Assembly (NCBI GenBank): GCA_041744075.1
Contig: JBGTLQ010000167.1
Span: forward strand, 5,477 to 69,476
DNA from: JAJTZA01 sp041744075
Lineage (GTDB): Bacteria; Verrucomicrobiota; Verrucomicrobiia; Chthoniobacterales; Terrimicrobiaceae
DNA length: 64,000 nucleotides
Direction of reading: 5' to 3'
Numbering within the stretch: the first letter of the stretch is position 1; each line of letters opens with the position of its first letter. The position numbers were made by a program, and so were the translations under genes. Positions 1-9,266 of this stretch are shown here, in pieces. Below the pieces are notes generated by a model. It did no database searches, was not told where the DNA came from, and saw nothing but the letters and a program-made list of their open reading frames with translations.

Positions 1-1628
1 GCGTGCGCCCGAAGGGACTCGAAGCCCGTGGCAGCGCGTGTGACCTTCACTCTCTCGATTTCGGGATGGTTGACCTGAGAACGTGTCAGGGACTCACAGA
101 TTTGTCCAAGGGTGGCCCCGGCAGAAAATGCGGAACTAACAGCTTCAACCGAGCGGCTGGTTTTTGGATGCGTGTGCGGGCGAAGCGCTTCGATGGCGGA
201 AGCCCGTTCGGCATGGAAGGCCTGAGCATCTTGGTTGGGTTCTTCGAGTGGTGTTTCGGCGGGATTGGGGAAAAGGTTAACCCCAATCTGTGCGTCACGC
301 CGCGAGGAAACAGCCGCCAAGCGCGATTCGGCAACTTGAGTTGTCAGGCTTTGAGGATATCCCTCCTCGAGGGCGGCCAACATCCCTCCGCGACGCTCGA
401 TCTCCTGAAAGATGGCCCAGGCTTTGGCCGCGAGTTCGGCCGTGAGCGTTTCCACATACCATGACCCTCCGGCGGGATCCGAGGTGGACGCAAAATCACA
501 TTCCTCGGCAAGGATGGTATGAATATTTCTCGCGATGCGGCGGGAAAAGGTTTCAGGCAGTCGGATGGTGTCATCAAAAGGTGACAAATGCATGCTCTCA
601 ACCCCTGCCAAGGAACCAATGACCCCTTCGGAGGTCACGCGCAGGATGTTGGTGTGCGGATCCAAGCGGGACTTGTTAAACACCGAGCTTTTGGCATGGA
701 TGTGAGCTGTTGTTGGTGGAATGCCACAACTCTCCAGGACACGGGACCAAAGGCTGCGAGCCGCCCGGAACTTTGCGATTTGGAGGAAAACGTGGGAACC
801 GAGGGTGTAGGTAAACAGCATTTGCTTGGCGACTTGCTCGCCTGAGATGCCCCGATCCGAGAGTTTCCGGAGATAGGCCACACCAGTCGCCAACCCAAAC
901 GCCAGTTCTTCAACGGCCGAGGCTCCGGCATCAGCCCACAGACTGGCACCGACACCCACCGTGCGCAGGCGGGAGCCATGATCCGAGCTCCACTTCACGC
1001 AGACGGCCATCTCTGCAAACGCATCATCCAAGTTCATGGGCAACTTGCCGTCTCTCGCGTATTCTGTGAGAGGATCGCCCAAAACGCCTCCCCGCCATTC
1101 CGAAGAATGGGCGGCAATCATCGAGACCATGGGCAACGCCGAGGCTCCGGCCCATAGGAAAAGCGGAGTTTGGGCTGGCGAGATGTCTTGGAGTGCGATG
1201 CTCACATCCTCCAAACTTGCAAGCGACAACCCACAAAAGGCGACTTCTGAGGTCTCAGCCTCCGAGGGGTCCACGCCGCGGCGTGACGCCACATCCAGCT
1301 GGATTGCCAAGGCATTTTGCCCCCGTGCGAGCTCCTCGCGGGCGACGGCGTTGAACGTTTCAGGCGTTCCAAATGGCAATTCTTGAGCCACCAAGGGAGC
1401 TGATGGTATCGCGCGATTTCCTCGGCCAAACGGTGCCAGGCCCGGCCAAAAGCCCGTCAGGGGCGTCGCCAACTCATCCGCTTTGGTATAAATGGGTTGA
1501 AGGGTGATGCCTTCATGGGTTCGCGTGAGCAGCTTCTTTTCGAAAGAAGCCCCTTTCAGGGATTCTTCCACGGCGGCGCGCCATTCTTGAGGACTGGCAT
1601 CAGAAAATTCGGTGAGGGACAGGGACAT
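1..1628 (-). CDS. mutA: Methylmalonyl-CoA mutase small (MutA-type) subunit, 3' end cut by window edge
   Basis: Reading leftward from an ATG at 1628 the frame stays open to the window edge, giving about 542 residues without a stop. The N-terminus (EWRAAVEESLKGASFEKKL, then LTRTHEGITLQPIYT) and the later DPAGGSWYVETLTAELA block are characteristic of methylmalonyl-CoA mutase chains. The MutA-type small subunit pairs with the cobalamin-binding MutB chain that interconverts succinyl-CoA and methylmalonyl-CoA. The small-subunit assignment rests on the N-terminal phrasing; no B12-binding domain is visible because the C-terminus lies outside the window, so a large subunit is not fully excluded. It starts 4 bases after the upstream carboxyltransferase stop, so the two are almost certainly co-transcribed for propionyl-/methylmalonyl-CoA metabolism. 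Confidence 0.85.
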   Translation of the reverse strand, partial: MSLSLTEFSDASPQEWRAAVEESLKGASFEKKLLTRTHEGITLQPIYTKADELATPLTGFWPGLAPFGRGNRAIPSAPLVAQELPFGTPETFNAVAREELARGQNALAIQLDVASRRGVDPSEAETSEVAFCGLSLASLEDVSIALQDISPAQTPLFLWAGASALPMVSMIAAHSSEWRGGVLGDPLTEYARDGKLPMNLDDAFAEMAVCVKWSSDHGSRLRTVGVGASLWADAGASAVEELAFGLATGVAYLRKLSDRGISGEQVAKQMLFTYTLGSHVFLQIAKFRAARSLWSRVLESCGIPPTTAHIHAKSSVFNKSRLDPHTNILRVTSEGVIGSLAGVESMHLSPFDDTIRLPETFSRRIARNIHTILAEECDFASTSDPAGGSWYVETLTAELAAKAWAIFQEIERRGGMLAALEEGYPQSLTTQVAESRLAAVSSRRDAQIGVNLFPNPAETPLEEPNQDAQAFHAERASAIEALRPHTHPKTSRSVEAVSSAFSAGATLGQICESLTRSQVNHPEIERVKVTRAATGFESLRAH

Positions 1629-1632
1629 GATT

Positions 1633-3099
1633 TCAGTTTTCTTCAATGAGGATATCGGAGGTTAGACCATCGATGGACATTCGCATTCGGGTGATCCCGG
1701 ACGCGCGCTGAGGGGTTGGAACCGAGGTTGCAGGACTTGGAACGGGCGTTGGAGCTTTTGCGGGTGGTGGCGCATGAAGTTTTTCAAATTCGCGGGGAAA
1801 CATTTCAAACAGCACGCAAGCCTCGTCATCGGTGGGGAGTCCCTTTGCGGCGAGTTCCTTACGGATCTCAGCCATGCGGGGAGCGATTCCATCAGCTGGA
1901 CGTTTGGAGGTGCGCTGCATGCCCGTATTCTTTTCAGCAATTTTGAGAACCTCCCCATCAATCGGACCGGGTGTGTTTCCGTATTTTCCCAAGGCGATAT
2001 CCATGGCTTGCGGAGAAAAGTTTTTCCAACGCCCGAATTTCACATTCAGCATCGCCTGCGTTCCCACAATTTGGGAAATGGGCGTTACCAGCGGCGGCCA
2101 CCCCAACGCTTTTCGAACAACAGGAATTTCTGCAAGAACTTCCGCGGTGCGGTCATCCATTTTCATCTCCTTGAGCTGAACTCGAAAGTTGGAAAGCATC
2201 CCGCCAGGCACTTGGTAGATCAGCGTGTCACTTTCCACAACTTCATTGGCATGTGACGTGAATGCCGACAACTCCGCATAAACCTTGGTGAAGTAGTCCC
2301 GTAATTCCGCGAGCTTTTTGCGGTCGAAGTCTGGCTGACGCGGATGTCCCTCCAGCAGGGCAAGCATGCGCAGGGTGTCGGGTTGAGACGTCCCATTGGC
2401 AAAGGGGCTGATGGATGTTTCGATGGCATCCACACCGGCATCAATGGCTGCAAGATACGAACACGCAGCCAATCCGGCGGTGTCGTGACTGTGCAGTGTG
2501 ACAGGCAGCCCGGTGAGTTTCTTGATTTCCCGAATCGCCTGAGCGGCCGGCACAGGCGCAATCACGCCCGCCATGTCTTTGATGGCGAGGGAGTGACAGC
2601 CCAATTCCTTCAGCTCACAGGCGTATTTGACAAAAGCTTCCGTGGTGTGAACGGGGCTGGTCGTGTAACAAATTTCCCCACGAGCGTGTTTCCCCGAGCG
2701 GCGCACCGCAGCGATGGCGGTTGACAGGTTTCTTGCGTCATTCAGAGCGTCAAAAATTCGAAAAACCTCCATGCCTGCCGAGGCCGACGCCGCCACGAAG
2801 GTCTCCACCACATCATCGGGAAAACACCGATACTGGACAATATTCTGGCCACGTAGGAGCATCCCTTGGGGGGTCTTGGGAGCGACGGCATTCACCTTGC
2901 GAATGCGATCAAACGGCTGCTCACCCAAAAATCGGAGCGCGGAATCAATGCTCGCCCCACCCCATGTCTCCAGCATCCCAAATCCCATGCCATCAAGGAT
3001 TTCTGCCCCAGGCAACATCTGTGCTGTGGTCATTCGCGTTGCCGCCATGGATTGATGACCATCTCGCAGAACAGTGTTATTAAAGGTGACCGGTTTCAT
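1633..3099 (-). CDS. Carboxyltransferase of the transcarboxylase 5S / oxaloacetate decarboxylase alpha family
   Basis: 488 residues. The family removes CO2 from, or adds it to, pyruvate/oxaloacetate through a biotin carrier. The metal- and biotin-site motifs are visible: RDGHQS at residues 12-17, the AIKDMAG lysine at 174, and HSHDTAG at 203-209. There is no biotin-attachment MKM at the C-terminus, only a proline-rich tail and a short ITRMRMSIDG segment. This fits a 5S-type transcarboxylase subunit better than full-length OadA, which carries its own biotin domain. A separate biotin carrier must lie elsewhere. Together with the mutase gene 4 bases downstream, it suggests the methylmalonyl-CoA route between oxaloacetate/succinate and propionate. 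Confidence 0.85.
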   Translation of the reverse strand: MKPVTFNNTVLRDGHQSMAATRMTTAQMLPGAEILDGMGFGMLETWGGASIDSALRFLGEQPFDRIRKVNAVAPKTPQGMLLRGQNIVQYRCFPDDVVETFVAASASAGMEVFRIFDALNDARNLSTAIAAVRRSGKHARGEICYTTSPVHTTEAFVKYACELKELGCHSLAIKDMAGVIAPVPAAQAIREIKKLTGLPVTLHSHDTAGLAACSYLAAIDAGVDAIETSISPFANGTSQPDTLRMLALLEGHPRQPDFDRKKLAELRDYFTKVYAELSAFTSHANEVVESDTLIYQVPGGMLSNFRVQLKEMKMDDRTAEVLAEIPVVRKALGWPPLVTPISQIVGTQAMLNVKFGRWKNFSPQAMDIALGKYGNTPGPIDGEVLKIAEKNTGMQRTSKRPADGIAPRMAEIRKELAAKGLPTDDEACVLFEMFPREFEKLHAPPPAKAPTPVPSPATSVPTPQRASGITRMRMSIDGLTSDILIEEN

Positions 3100-3109
3100 T
3101 TGTATGCAA

Positions 3110-3136
3110 AGTATAAGTTTTACTTATTTATGTCAA
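3110..3136 (-). promoter_or_regulatory. Promoter with internal dyad for the carboxyltransferase-mutase operon
   Basis: On the minus strand TTGACA (3131-3136) is followed after 15 bases by TATACT (3110-3115), and the ATG at 3099 lies only 10 bases past the -10 box. The transcript would therefore be leaderless or nearly so. A perfect inverted repeat, ATAAGT-TTT-ACTTAT (3113-3127), overlaps the -10 box and fills most of the spacer, an ideal place for a repressor or for an activator that corrects a short spacer. The regulator is not identified. Confidence 0.55.
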
Positions 3137-3240
3137 TTCTTTATTTCAAAGTATTTATGCCCTGACAAACGCAAAAAGCCGAGGAGGGCTTTACGAGGAG
3201 ATTTTTTTCTGTAGGCTGACGACTCTTAATCACTATTCTT

Positions 3241-3591
3241 ATGAAACCTCCCTCGATATTTTCCCTGGCGACCGGTGCTATTGCGGTCCTTCTTGGACTT
3301 TGGCTGCTCGTGGCCAGTCTCGGAAATACCTCCAAACAAGCCCAACTGCTCTCACTTCAGGAAGAGGTTCAGGCAAAAACCGCCATTGTCCAAAAGCAGC
3401 AACGCGACCTGCAGATCCAACAGCAAGAGATCGAGTCAGGCGCTCAACTTGCGCAACAAACAGGCCCCTCGGTGCTCAGAGATTTGGCAACACTCCAAGT
3501 GGAGAACAAAAACGAGCGCATTGCCGAACTGCTTCAAAAATATGGCCTTGAGGTCAAAATGAACACCGAAACGCAATCCCCAACTCCCTGA
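3241..3591 (+). CDS. Small membrane-anchored coiled-coil protein
   Basis: 116 residues. I do not recognise the family. A single hydrophobic segment (about residues 8-28, SLATGAIAVLLGLWLLVASL) acts as an N-terminal anchor. It is followed by a Gln/Glu/Lys-rich stretch that should form a coiled coil (about 38-100). The next gene starts 4 bases after this stop and encodes a protein of the same architecture and length, so the pair are probably paralogues that form a heteromer. They precede a cation/proton antiporter gene, which may or may not be functionally linked. Confidence 0.6.
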   Translation: MKPPSIFSLATGAIAVLLGLWLLVASLGNTSKQAQLLSLQEEVQAKTAIVQKQQRDLQIQQQEIESGAQLAQQTGPSVLRDLATLQVENKNERIAELLQKYGLEVKMNTETQSPTP

Positions 3592-3595
3592 TTTC

Positions 3596-3964
3596 ATGTC
3601 CTACGAACACTCTGACACCAACATCCACTTCGCCACCGGGCTGGTGGCCCTCGCGATAGCCCTCTTTTTCGCTGCGCAAATTGGAAGCATTGCCCAAAGT
3701 GCCAAAATCATTAATTGGCAGATCTCCAGCAACACCACTCAAAGCCAAGCTTTGGATGAGACGCAGAAGCAGCTTCGCGATCTCTCCGTGCAGCGGGAAG
3801 CCCTCGTCAAACAATCCGAACAAGTTAAAAGCCAATATGTGTCCCTGCTGAATGATGTTTTGGAATTGGCCAAAACCGATGACGATGCGAAAAAAATTGT
3901 TGAGAAATGGAACATTCGGCAGCAGCAACCGTCAGCAGCCCCGGAGCCCAAAACCGAGCCTTAG
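3596..3964 (+). CDS. Small membrane-anchored coiled-coil protein, partner of the preceding gene
   Basis: 122 residues with one membrane segment (about residues 13-32, GLVALAIALFFAAQIGSIAQ). A charged, Gln-rich coiled-coil region (about 40-105) and a proline/glutamate-rich tail follow. Layout and spacing match the 116-residue protein immediately upstream. The family is not recognised. It ends 15 bases before the antiporter start, so the three genes look like one transcription unit. Confidence 0.6.
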   Translation: MSYEHSDTNIHFATGLVALAIALFFAAQIGSIAQSAKIINWQISSNTTQSQALDETQKQLRDLSVQREALVKQSEQVKSQYVSLLNDVLELAKTDDDAKKIVEKWNIRQQQPSAAPEPKTEP

Positions 3965-3979
3965 GATAGCTTCAGTGAT

Positions 3980-5578
3980 TTGATCGTCCAAAAGATCGAG
4001 TTGGTGTTGTTTATTTTGGGAGTAATCAGCATCCTTGCGGTGCTGGCCTCCCGCTATCGATTCCCCTTCCCTGTGCTTCTTGTGTTTGCGGGACTGGGCA
4101 TCGGTTTAATGCCGGGTCTGCCGCATGTGCAAATAGATGCGGATGTCGTTTTTTTGCTGATTCTACCTCCGCTCCTTTATTCCTCAGCCGTACTTTTTCC
4201 GTGGAGTGAGTTACGGGCTAACATCCGTTCAATCCTTCTCCTTGCCATCGGGTTGGTTTTGGCAACGATGACGGCGGTTGCTTACACCAGCTGGCTGTTT
4301 ATCCCGGGGATGACGCTTGCTGCCGGGTTTGTTCTTGGGGCCATTGTTTCCCCGCCTGACGCCATTGCGGCCAATGCCGTGTTGGGAAAACTCTCCATTC
4401 CCCGCCGCATTCAGAATGTGCTGGAAGGGGAAAGCTTGGTGAATGATTCCAGTGGCCTGGTGGCCTGGCAATTTGCCGTGGCGGCGCTCGTCACAGGAGC
4501 CTTCTCCTTCAAAATGGCAGCAGCCGAATTTTTTGTGATGTCCATTGGCGGCACGGCAATCGGGCTGGTTGCGGCTTTTATTCTCAGGCAAATTTTTCGC
4601 AGGGTTAATGAGGCTGCGGTGGAACTGACCCTCTCGCTGATGACACCCTACATCGTTTATTTGCTGGCCGAACAGTGTGGCGTTTCCGGGGTTTTGGCCA
4701 CAGTTGCTGCTGGGATTTATCTCGGCCATCATAGCGATGACATCCTGAGTTCGCGCGCCCGTTTGGACTCCGGCCCGGTTTGGGGATTTGTCCAACACCT
4801 GCTCAATAGTCTGGTGTTCATTCTGATCGGACTCCAGTTTCCCGCCATCATGAAGGGGCTGCACCCAATGCCCGGGCTTCACCTCATCTTTTGCCTTTTG
4901 CTGGTTGTTGGAGTTGTCATCGTGGTGCGCTTTGCTTGGATTTTCGCCGTCTCATGGTTGCTGAAACGAGTGTTTGTCCCCAAGGCCTTGCAGGAACCCC
5001 CTATCGAAAACCGCCACCTTGTGATTATGTCATGGTGCGGCATGCGAGGTGTCGTCTCGTTGGCAGCTGCCTTGGCGATTCCCCATATCAATGCTCAGGG
5101 GGAAGATATCCCTGAAAGAAATTTGATTCTCTTTCTGACTTTTGGCGTGATATTTTCAACCCTGATTCTTCCATCACTCACATTGCCATGGCTCGTTAGG
5201 AAACTGAGTGCCGACTCCCCCGAGCGTGGTCAAGAGTCCGAGTTTTCCGCTCGAGTCAAACTGATGCAAGCCGGCCTCGCGAGCCTCAACACAAATGCCA
5301 TCAAATTGGGACTGGAGCCAACGCGCCCTGTGATTGAGGCGCTGCGGAGCCATTATGAATTTCGGTTGGAAAGATATGAGCACCAACTCAGCACGCCAGA
5401 ACGAGAACCCGTGTCACCCGAAGTCCTCAGAACCCTGATCTCACTTGTCAATGATCAGATGCGCAAAAAACTCCGCACCATGAGCGATCACGGAGAAATT
5501 GAGGAACCCATCCGTTTAAAAATCCGCAGAGACATTGATGCCATGGAGCAACGCCTTTTTAATATGTTTGGAGGGTGA
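3980..5578 (+). CDS. Na+/H+ (cation:proton) antiporter, CPA1 family
   Basis: 532 residues. The first about 400 residues contain repeated hydrophobic segments, and the C-terminal about 130 residues are cytoplasmic and charged. The sequence SPPDAIAANAVLGKLSIPRR followed by LEGESLVNDSSGLVAW matches the conserved CPA1 core, including the Asn-Asp pair of the transport site. The family exchanges Na+ or K+ for H+ across the inner membrane for pH and salt homeostasis. The start is a TTG at 3980: an in-frame stop at 3962 excludes any longer version and no upstream ATG or GTG is available. Confidence 0.88.
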   Translation: MIVQKIELVLFILGVISILAVLASRYRFPFPVLLVFAGLGIGLMPGLPHVQIDADVVFLLILPPLLYSSAVLFPWSELRANIRSILLLAIGLVLATMTAVAYTSWLFIPGMTLAAGFVLGAIVSPPDAIAANAVLGKLSIPRRIQNVLEGESLVNDSSGLVAWQFAVAALVTGAFSFKMAAAEFFVMSIGGTAIGLVAAFILRQIFRRVNEAAVELTLSLMTPYIVYLLAEQCGVSGVLATVAAGIYLGHHSDDILSSRARLDSGPVWGFVQHLLNSLVFILIGLQFPAIMKGLHPMPGLHLIFCLLLVVGVVIVVRFAWIFAVSWLLKRVFVPKALQEPPIENRHLVIMSWCGMRGVVSLAAALAIPHINAQGEDIPERNLILFLTFGVIFSTLILPSLTLPWLVRKLSADSPERGQESEFSARVKLMQAGLASLNTNAIKLGLEPTRPVIEALRSHYEFRLERYEHQLSTPEREPVSPEVLRTLISLVNDQMRKKLRTMSDHGEIEEPIRLKIRRDIDAMEQRLFNMFGG

Positions 5579-5582
5579 TCAC

Positions 5583-7358
5583 CTAAAGCACCATGGCGTG
5601 ATTTGTTCTTATATAATCAGCAAAACCCTTTTCGCCGCGTCGGTAGGTTTGCACAAGATGGCCGTGATCTAAAATTAAGAGGAGGTCCGCCTCGCGGACG
5701 GTGGACAGGCGATGGGCCACCACAAAACTGGCCCTACCGGCCAGGAGTTTTCTGGTGGCTTTTTGAAGGCGGACCTCGGTGATGGTGTCAATTGCGCTGG
5801 TGGCCTCATCCAGGATGAGGATTCGAGGATCGGCGAGCATGGCGCGTGCAAAGCAAAGCAACTGGCGCTGTCCCAACGAGAGTCCGGCTCCGCGTTCCCC
5901 AAGTTCGGTATGGATGCCATCGGGCAGGCTTTCGAAGAGGTCATCACAATCCAGACTACGCAGGGCCTCGGCCACGTCTTCTTCGGTGGCCTCAGGTTTT
6001 GAGAACCGGATATTCTCAAGGATGGTGCCTGAGAACAGAAAGTTTTGTTGTAGGACCATCCCGATCTGACGCTGCAAGGATTCCGCTCGGATAGCGAGAA
6101 TGTCATGCCCATCAATGAGCACCCGCCCGCTGTCAGGCAGATAAAATTTGGCGAGGAGGTTGATGATTGAGGTTTTGCCGCTTCCGGTGTGCCCCACAAG
6201 CGCCACACTCCAGCCCGGTTCCACAGCAAATGATATGTTATGAAGCACCGGCTCCCCGGGTTTGTAGGAGAACGTCACATCCTCAAACTCAACATGTCCC
6301 CTGATTGTGGGAAGGTCGGTCACACTCTCCGGCTCAACCCAGTCCGGTTTTGTGTCAAGAAATGCAAACAAGCGCTCCGCTCCGGCCAGGGCATTCAGAG
6401 CGTTGTTGTATTGATTGCCGAGGCTTTGGATCGGGCTGAAAAAAAGATTCGCGAGGAAGAAGAATTGAATCAGGTCCCCCACGGTCACTGTCGTCTCCGT
6501 GTGAATGACCTGCCACCCCCCCAGCACAAGGAGAATGGCGATAAAGATTTGGCTGTTGAATTCCAGCAACGGAATGAAAGTGCCCGAGGTTTTTGCAACT
6601 TTCATGCTCACCTTGGCGTGATCCTGGACGAGCGAGTAAAAAACCGCAGAGTTCACGTCCTGACGGACAAAGCCCTGGGTGACTCGAATACCATTCACGG
6701 CCTCAGCGAGGCTGGAAGTGATGCGACTGAAGCTCTCCTGAACTTCTCTGTGGGCTCTTGCCAATCGGTGGCTGAACTGGCGGTTGATGAACCAATAAAC
6801 AGGGACAAGGACCAAGATCACAAGGAACAAGCCGATGTCGTAAAAGGCCATCAGAGCCGCAGCCACCAACATCTGACCCGCCTGGACAAGGCTGACAAAC
6901 AAGACATCTTGGATTCCCACACGAACAGCCTCGGCATCTGACGTGAAGCGGCTGATAATTCGCCCGACCTTTGTCCTATGAAAGGCAGCCATCCGCATGC
7001 TTTGCATGTGGCGGAACACAGCAAGCCGAAGGTCCCGGATCACACTCTCCCCAAGGTTCATGGCAAGCACCATGCGAAAGCTGAAGGTCACGTCCGTGAA
7101 GATCGCGAAGGCGAGAAATCCCAGGCAGGACACAAACAGGGCATCCACTTTGCCATGGACAACAACTTCGTTGATGATGGCACCAGTCATCCAAGCCAAC
7201 AGAGGAAGTTGGATGGATCGCAACACCACAAGGAAAAACAGGATGTTTCGGCTTTTGGCGTAAGGTTTGGTGAAGGCAAAAAGCCGTCGCATCATGCCCC
7301 AATCAAAGTTGGGCAGTGAGGTCGATTCCCCTTCATTTTGCGAGATGGGCTTATTCAT
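5583..7358 (-). CDS. ABC exporter half-transporter, canonical Walker B but variant signature
   Basis: 591 residues from the ATG at 7358, which overlaps the stop of the upstream partner gene. A longer reading to 7502 would run through that partner and is rejected. An N-terminal six-helix exporter domain (about 25-320) precedes an ATPase domain with Walker A (GHTGSGKT), signature LSLGQ, Walker B ILILDEATSAID and an H-loop histidine (VAHRLST). The Walker B glutamate is intact, while the signature deviates from LSGGQ. Together with the partner's LLLDDP this is the pattern of heterodimeric exporters with one degenerate ATP site. Substrate is unknown; lipids or drugs are usual for the family. Confidence 0.88.
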   Translation of the reverse strand: MNKPISQNEGESTSLPNFDWGMMRRLFAFTKPYAKSRNILFFLVVLRSIQLPLLAWMTGAIINEVVVHGKVDALFVSCLGFLAFAIFTDVTFSFRMVLAMNLGESVIRDLRLAVFRHMQSMRMAAFHRTKVGRIISRFTSDAEAVRVGIQDVLFVSLVQAGQMLVAAALMAFYDIGLFLVILVLVPVYWFINRQFSHRLARAHREVQESFSRITSSLAEAVNGIRVTQGFVRQDVNSAVFYSLVQDHAKVSMKVAKTSGTFIPLLEFNSQIFIAILLVLGGWQVIHTETTVTVGDLIQFFFLANLFFSPIQSLGNQYNNALNALAGAERLFAFLDTKPDWVEPESVTDLPTIRGHVEFEDVTFSYKPGEPVLHNISFAVEPGWSVALVGHTGSGKTSIINLLAKFYLPDSGRVLIDGHDILAIRAESLQRQIGMVLQQNFLFSGTILENIRFSKPEATEEDVAEALRSLDCDDLFESLPDGIHTELGERGAGLSLGQRQLLCFARAMLADPRILILDEATSAIDTITEVRLQKATRKLLAGRASFVVAHRLSTVREADLLLILDHGHLVQTYRRGEKGFADYIRTNHAMVL

Positions 7359-9219
7359 TGGGAGGGGGGTCGGCAGGTGGATCAATGAGGTCTTCCCCCG
7401 GAAGCTGAGCACTGATGGCGTGGTGGTAAAGTCCTCGTGCAGCCAATAATTGATCATGACTGCCCGCTTCAATGATCCGGCCTTTGTCCAAGACCAGCAC
7501 ATGATCCGCCCGTCGGAGAGTGCTCAAGCGGTGAGCCACCACAAAGGTGGTTCTACCCCGCATGGCACTCCCCATGGCATCAAGGATTTCGTGTTCGGTT
7601 TGCGGATCGATTGCGGAGGTCGGGTCGTCGAGTAACAAAATGCGGGGTTCCAGAAGAAGGGCCCGGGCGATGGCCAGTCGCTGACGCTGCCCGCCTGAGA
7701 GGTTGCTTCCAGATTCATGCACCCTTGAGTCATAACCCTCAGCCATCTCCATGATAAACTCATGGGCCTGGGCGATCTTCGCAGCGGTTTCGATTTGCTC
7801 GCGGGTGGCATCGGGATTGCCGAAAGCGATATTATCGGCGACGGACGTGGAGAATAAAAAACTCTCTTGAAAGACAATGCCGACCTGACGCCGCAAGCAG
7901 GAAAGATCCAGCTCCCGAAGATCAACACCATCCAGAAAAATACTACCTGCCGTGGGATCATAAAATCGTGGCAACAGGCTCAGCAGCGCGCTTTTCCCAG
8001 ATCCGGTTGCTCCCAAAATGGCTGTGATGGAGCCCGGAGGGGCATGGAAGGAAACCCCATGCAGCGCGGACGAATTGTCGCGGTATTGAAACGAGACATT
8101 CTCGAAACGGATGTCCCCAATGGCCCGCGTGATCTCGATGGCTTCTGGTTTGTTAGCAACCTCCACTTGGGTGTCAAGCACCTCGAACACCCTGCGGGCT
8201 CCCGTGAAACATTGCTGCATGGTGTTTGAGATCTGAGCGATTTGGTTGACTTGGGCCGAGAAGTTACCAAGCAAACTCGCAAAAACCACAAGGCCTGTGC
8301 CCAATGGAATGGACCCTTGCATGACCAACCATCCTCCATATAAAAGCAGGATAAAAAGGTTTACCTGTGTAACAAATCCGATGGTGGGCGTAAAAATCGA
8401 AACCCTGCGAAAGATCCATTGTTGTTGGGTCCGAACATTCTCGGCAGTCACCTCAAAGCGAGCATATTCTTCCTTGTCACGGGCAAAACATTTCACCACA
8501 GCAATCCCTTGGATGGTCTCCGCAAGGCGCAAAATCATTTTGTCCACAAGCTCCCGATTGCGCCGATAGGCGGGCTTGACCAACCTTGAGAACCGGATGG
8601 CCATGATCCATAAAATCGGAGTGGTGGCAAGGCAGGCCAGGGTGAGGGCCACGTGAATATGGAGCATGTAGTAGAGGTAAAACACGAGCGAAATCCCGAC
8701 CGCCATGAGAGGCAAAACGACTCCATCCACAAAACTTCGAACCGCCTGCACATCCCCGGTCACCCTATTAATGATGCTTCCTGTGGCACCGGCATCAAAA
8801 AATCGAAAACTCAGATGTTGGAGCTTGTGAAAAACCTGGGATCGCAAATCAACCACGATCTGGGCTTGCACCAATCGGTTCACGGCGATCGTGCCAGCAA
8901 TCGCAGCCACCATTTTGAGCAGCGCAAAAGCAAGGATCATCGCCCCAACGGCAAAAAGGGCCTGCATGGCGGTCCACTCTGACGGAATCCGAAACCCAAA
9001 CAACCAGTCCGGAGGTTCTTTCCCAGAATCCGTCGCGGCGTGGATAATATCAATCCCCAGCCCCGTCAGTCCCAAAGCCGCGAGGGCTAGGCCGAGTTGA
9101 AGCATGGTCAACACCAACACAACCAAACATCCCGTCCGATACTTCCAGCTCATCCGAAACAAACGGAGGATGAGTTTCCTGGCAGGATAATCGTCGTGGT
9201 TCTTCATTCGGGATGCCAC
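7351..9219 (-). CDS. ABC exporter half-transporter, degenerate Walker B partner
   Basis: 622 residues: exporter membrane domain (about 25-330), then an ATPase domain with Walker A GATGSGKS, canonical LSGGQ signature, and Walker B LLLDDPTSAID. The catalytic glutamate is replaced by aspartate. In heterodimeric exporters such as TmrAB or BmrCD this marks the subunit whose Walker sites build the non-hydrolysing pocket. The stop overlaps the start of the second half-transporter (CCC AAT GAA TAA against ATG), so translation is likely coupled. An internal ATG at residue 5 is an alternative start. It lies 47 bases downstream of rsmE on the same strand. Confidence 0.88.
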   Translation of the reverse strand: MASRMKNHDDYPARKLILRLFRMSWKYRTGCLVVLVLTMLQLGLALAALGLTGLGIDIIHAATDSGKEPPDWLFGFRIPSEWTAMQALFAVGAMILAFALLKMVAAIAGTIAVNRLVQAQIVVDLRSQVFHKLQHLSFRFFDAGATGSIINRVTGDVQAVRSFVDGVVLPLMAVGISLVFYLYYMLHIHVALTLACLATTPILWIMAIRFSRLVKPAYRRNRELVDKMILRLAETIQGIAVVKCFARDKEEYARFEVTAENVRTQQQWIFRRVSIFTPTIGFVTQVNLFILLLYGGWLVMQGSIPLGTGLVVFASLLGNFSAQVNQIAQISNTMQQCFTGARRVFEVLDTQVEVANKPEAIEITRAIGDIRFENVSFQYRDNSSALHGVSFHAPPGSITAILGATGSGKSALLSLLPRFYDPTAGSIFLDGVDLRELDLSCLRRQVGIVFQESFLFSTSVADNIAFGNPDATREQIETAAKIAQAHEFIMEMAEGYDSRVHESGSNLSGGQRQRLAIARALLLEPRILLLDDPTSAIDPQTEHEILDAMGSAMRGRTTFVVAHRLSTLRRADHVLVLDKGRIIEAGSHDQLLAARGLYHHAISAQLPGEDLIDPPADPPPNE

Positions 9220-9266
9220 ATCCCGGAGGTGGCGTTCAGATCACTGTGGTTCGATTTCAAAGGTCC

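Noticed and set aside
3..464. 153-codon plus-strand ORF at the left edge
   Set aside because: It is antisense to the methylmalonyl-CoA mutase frame, which stays open from 1628 to the window edge and carries family motifs.
1774..2256. 160-codon plus-strand ORF
   Set aside because: Antisense to the carboxyltransferase gene; no recognisable protein.
3174..3211. Terminator (AAAGCC/GGCTTT hairpin followed by a T stretch) before the coiled-coil genes
   Set aside because: The stem is only 6 bp and the T-run is displaced by about 15 bases. No upstream plus-strand gene needs terminating.
6240..6941. 233-codon plus-strand ORF
   Set aside because: Antisense to the ABC exporter gene; composition is that of a complementary-strand shadow.
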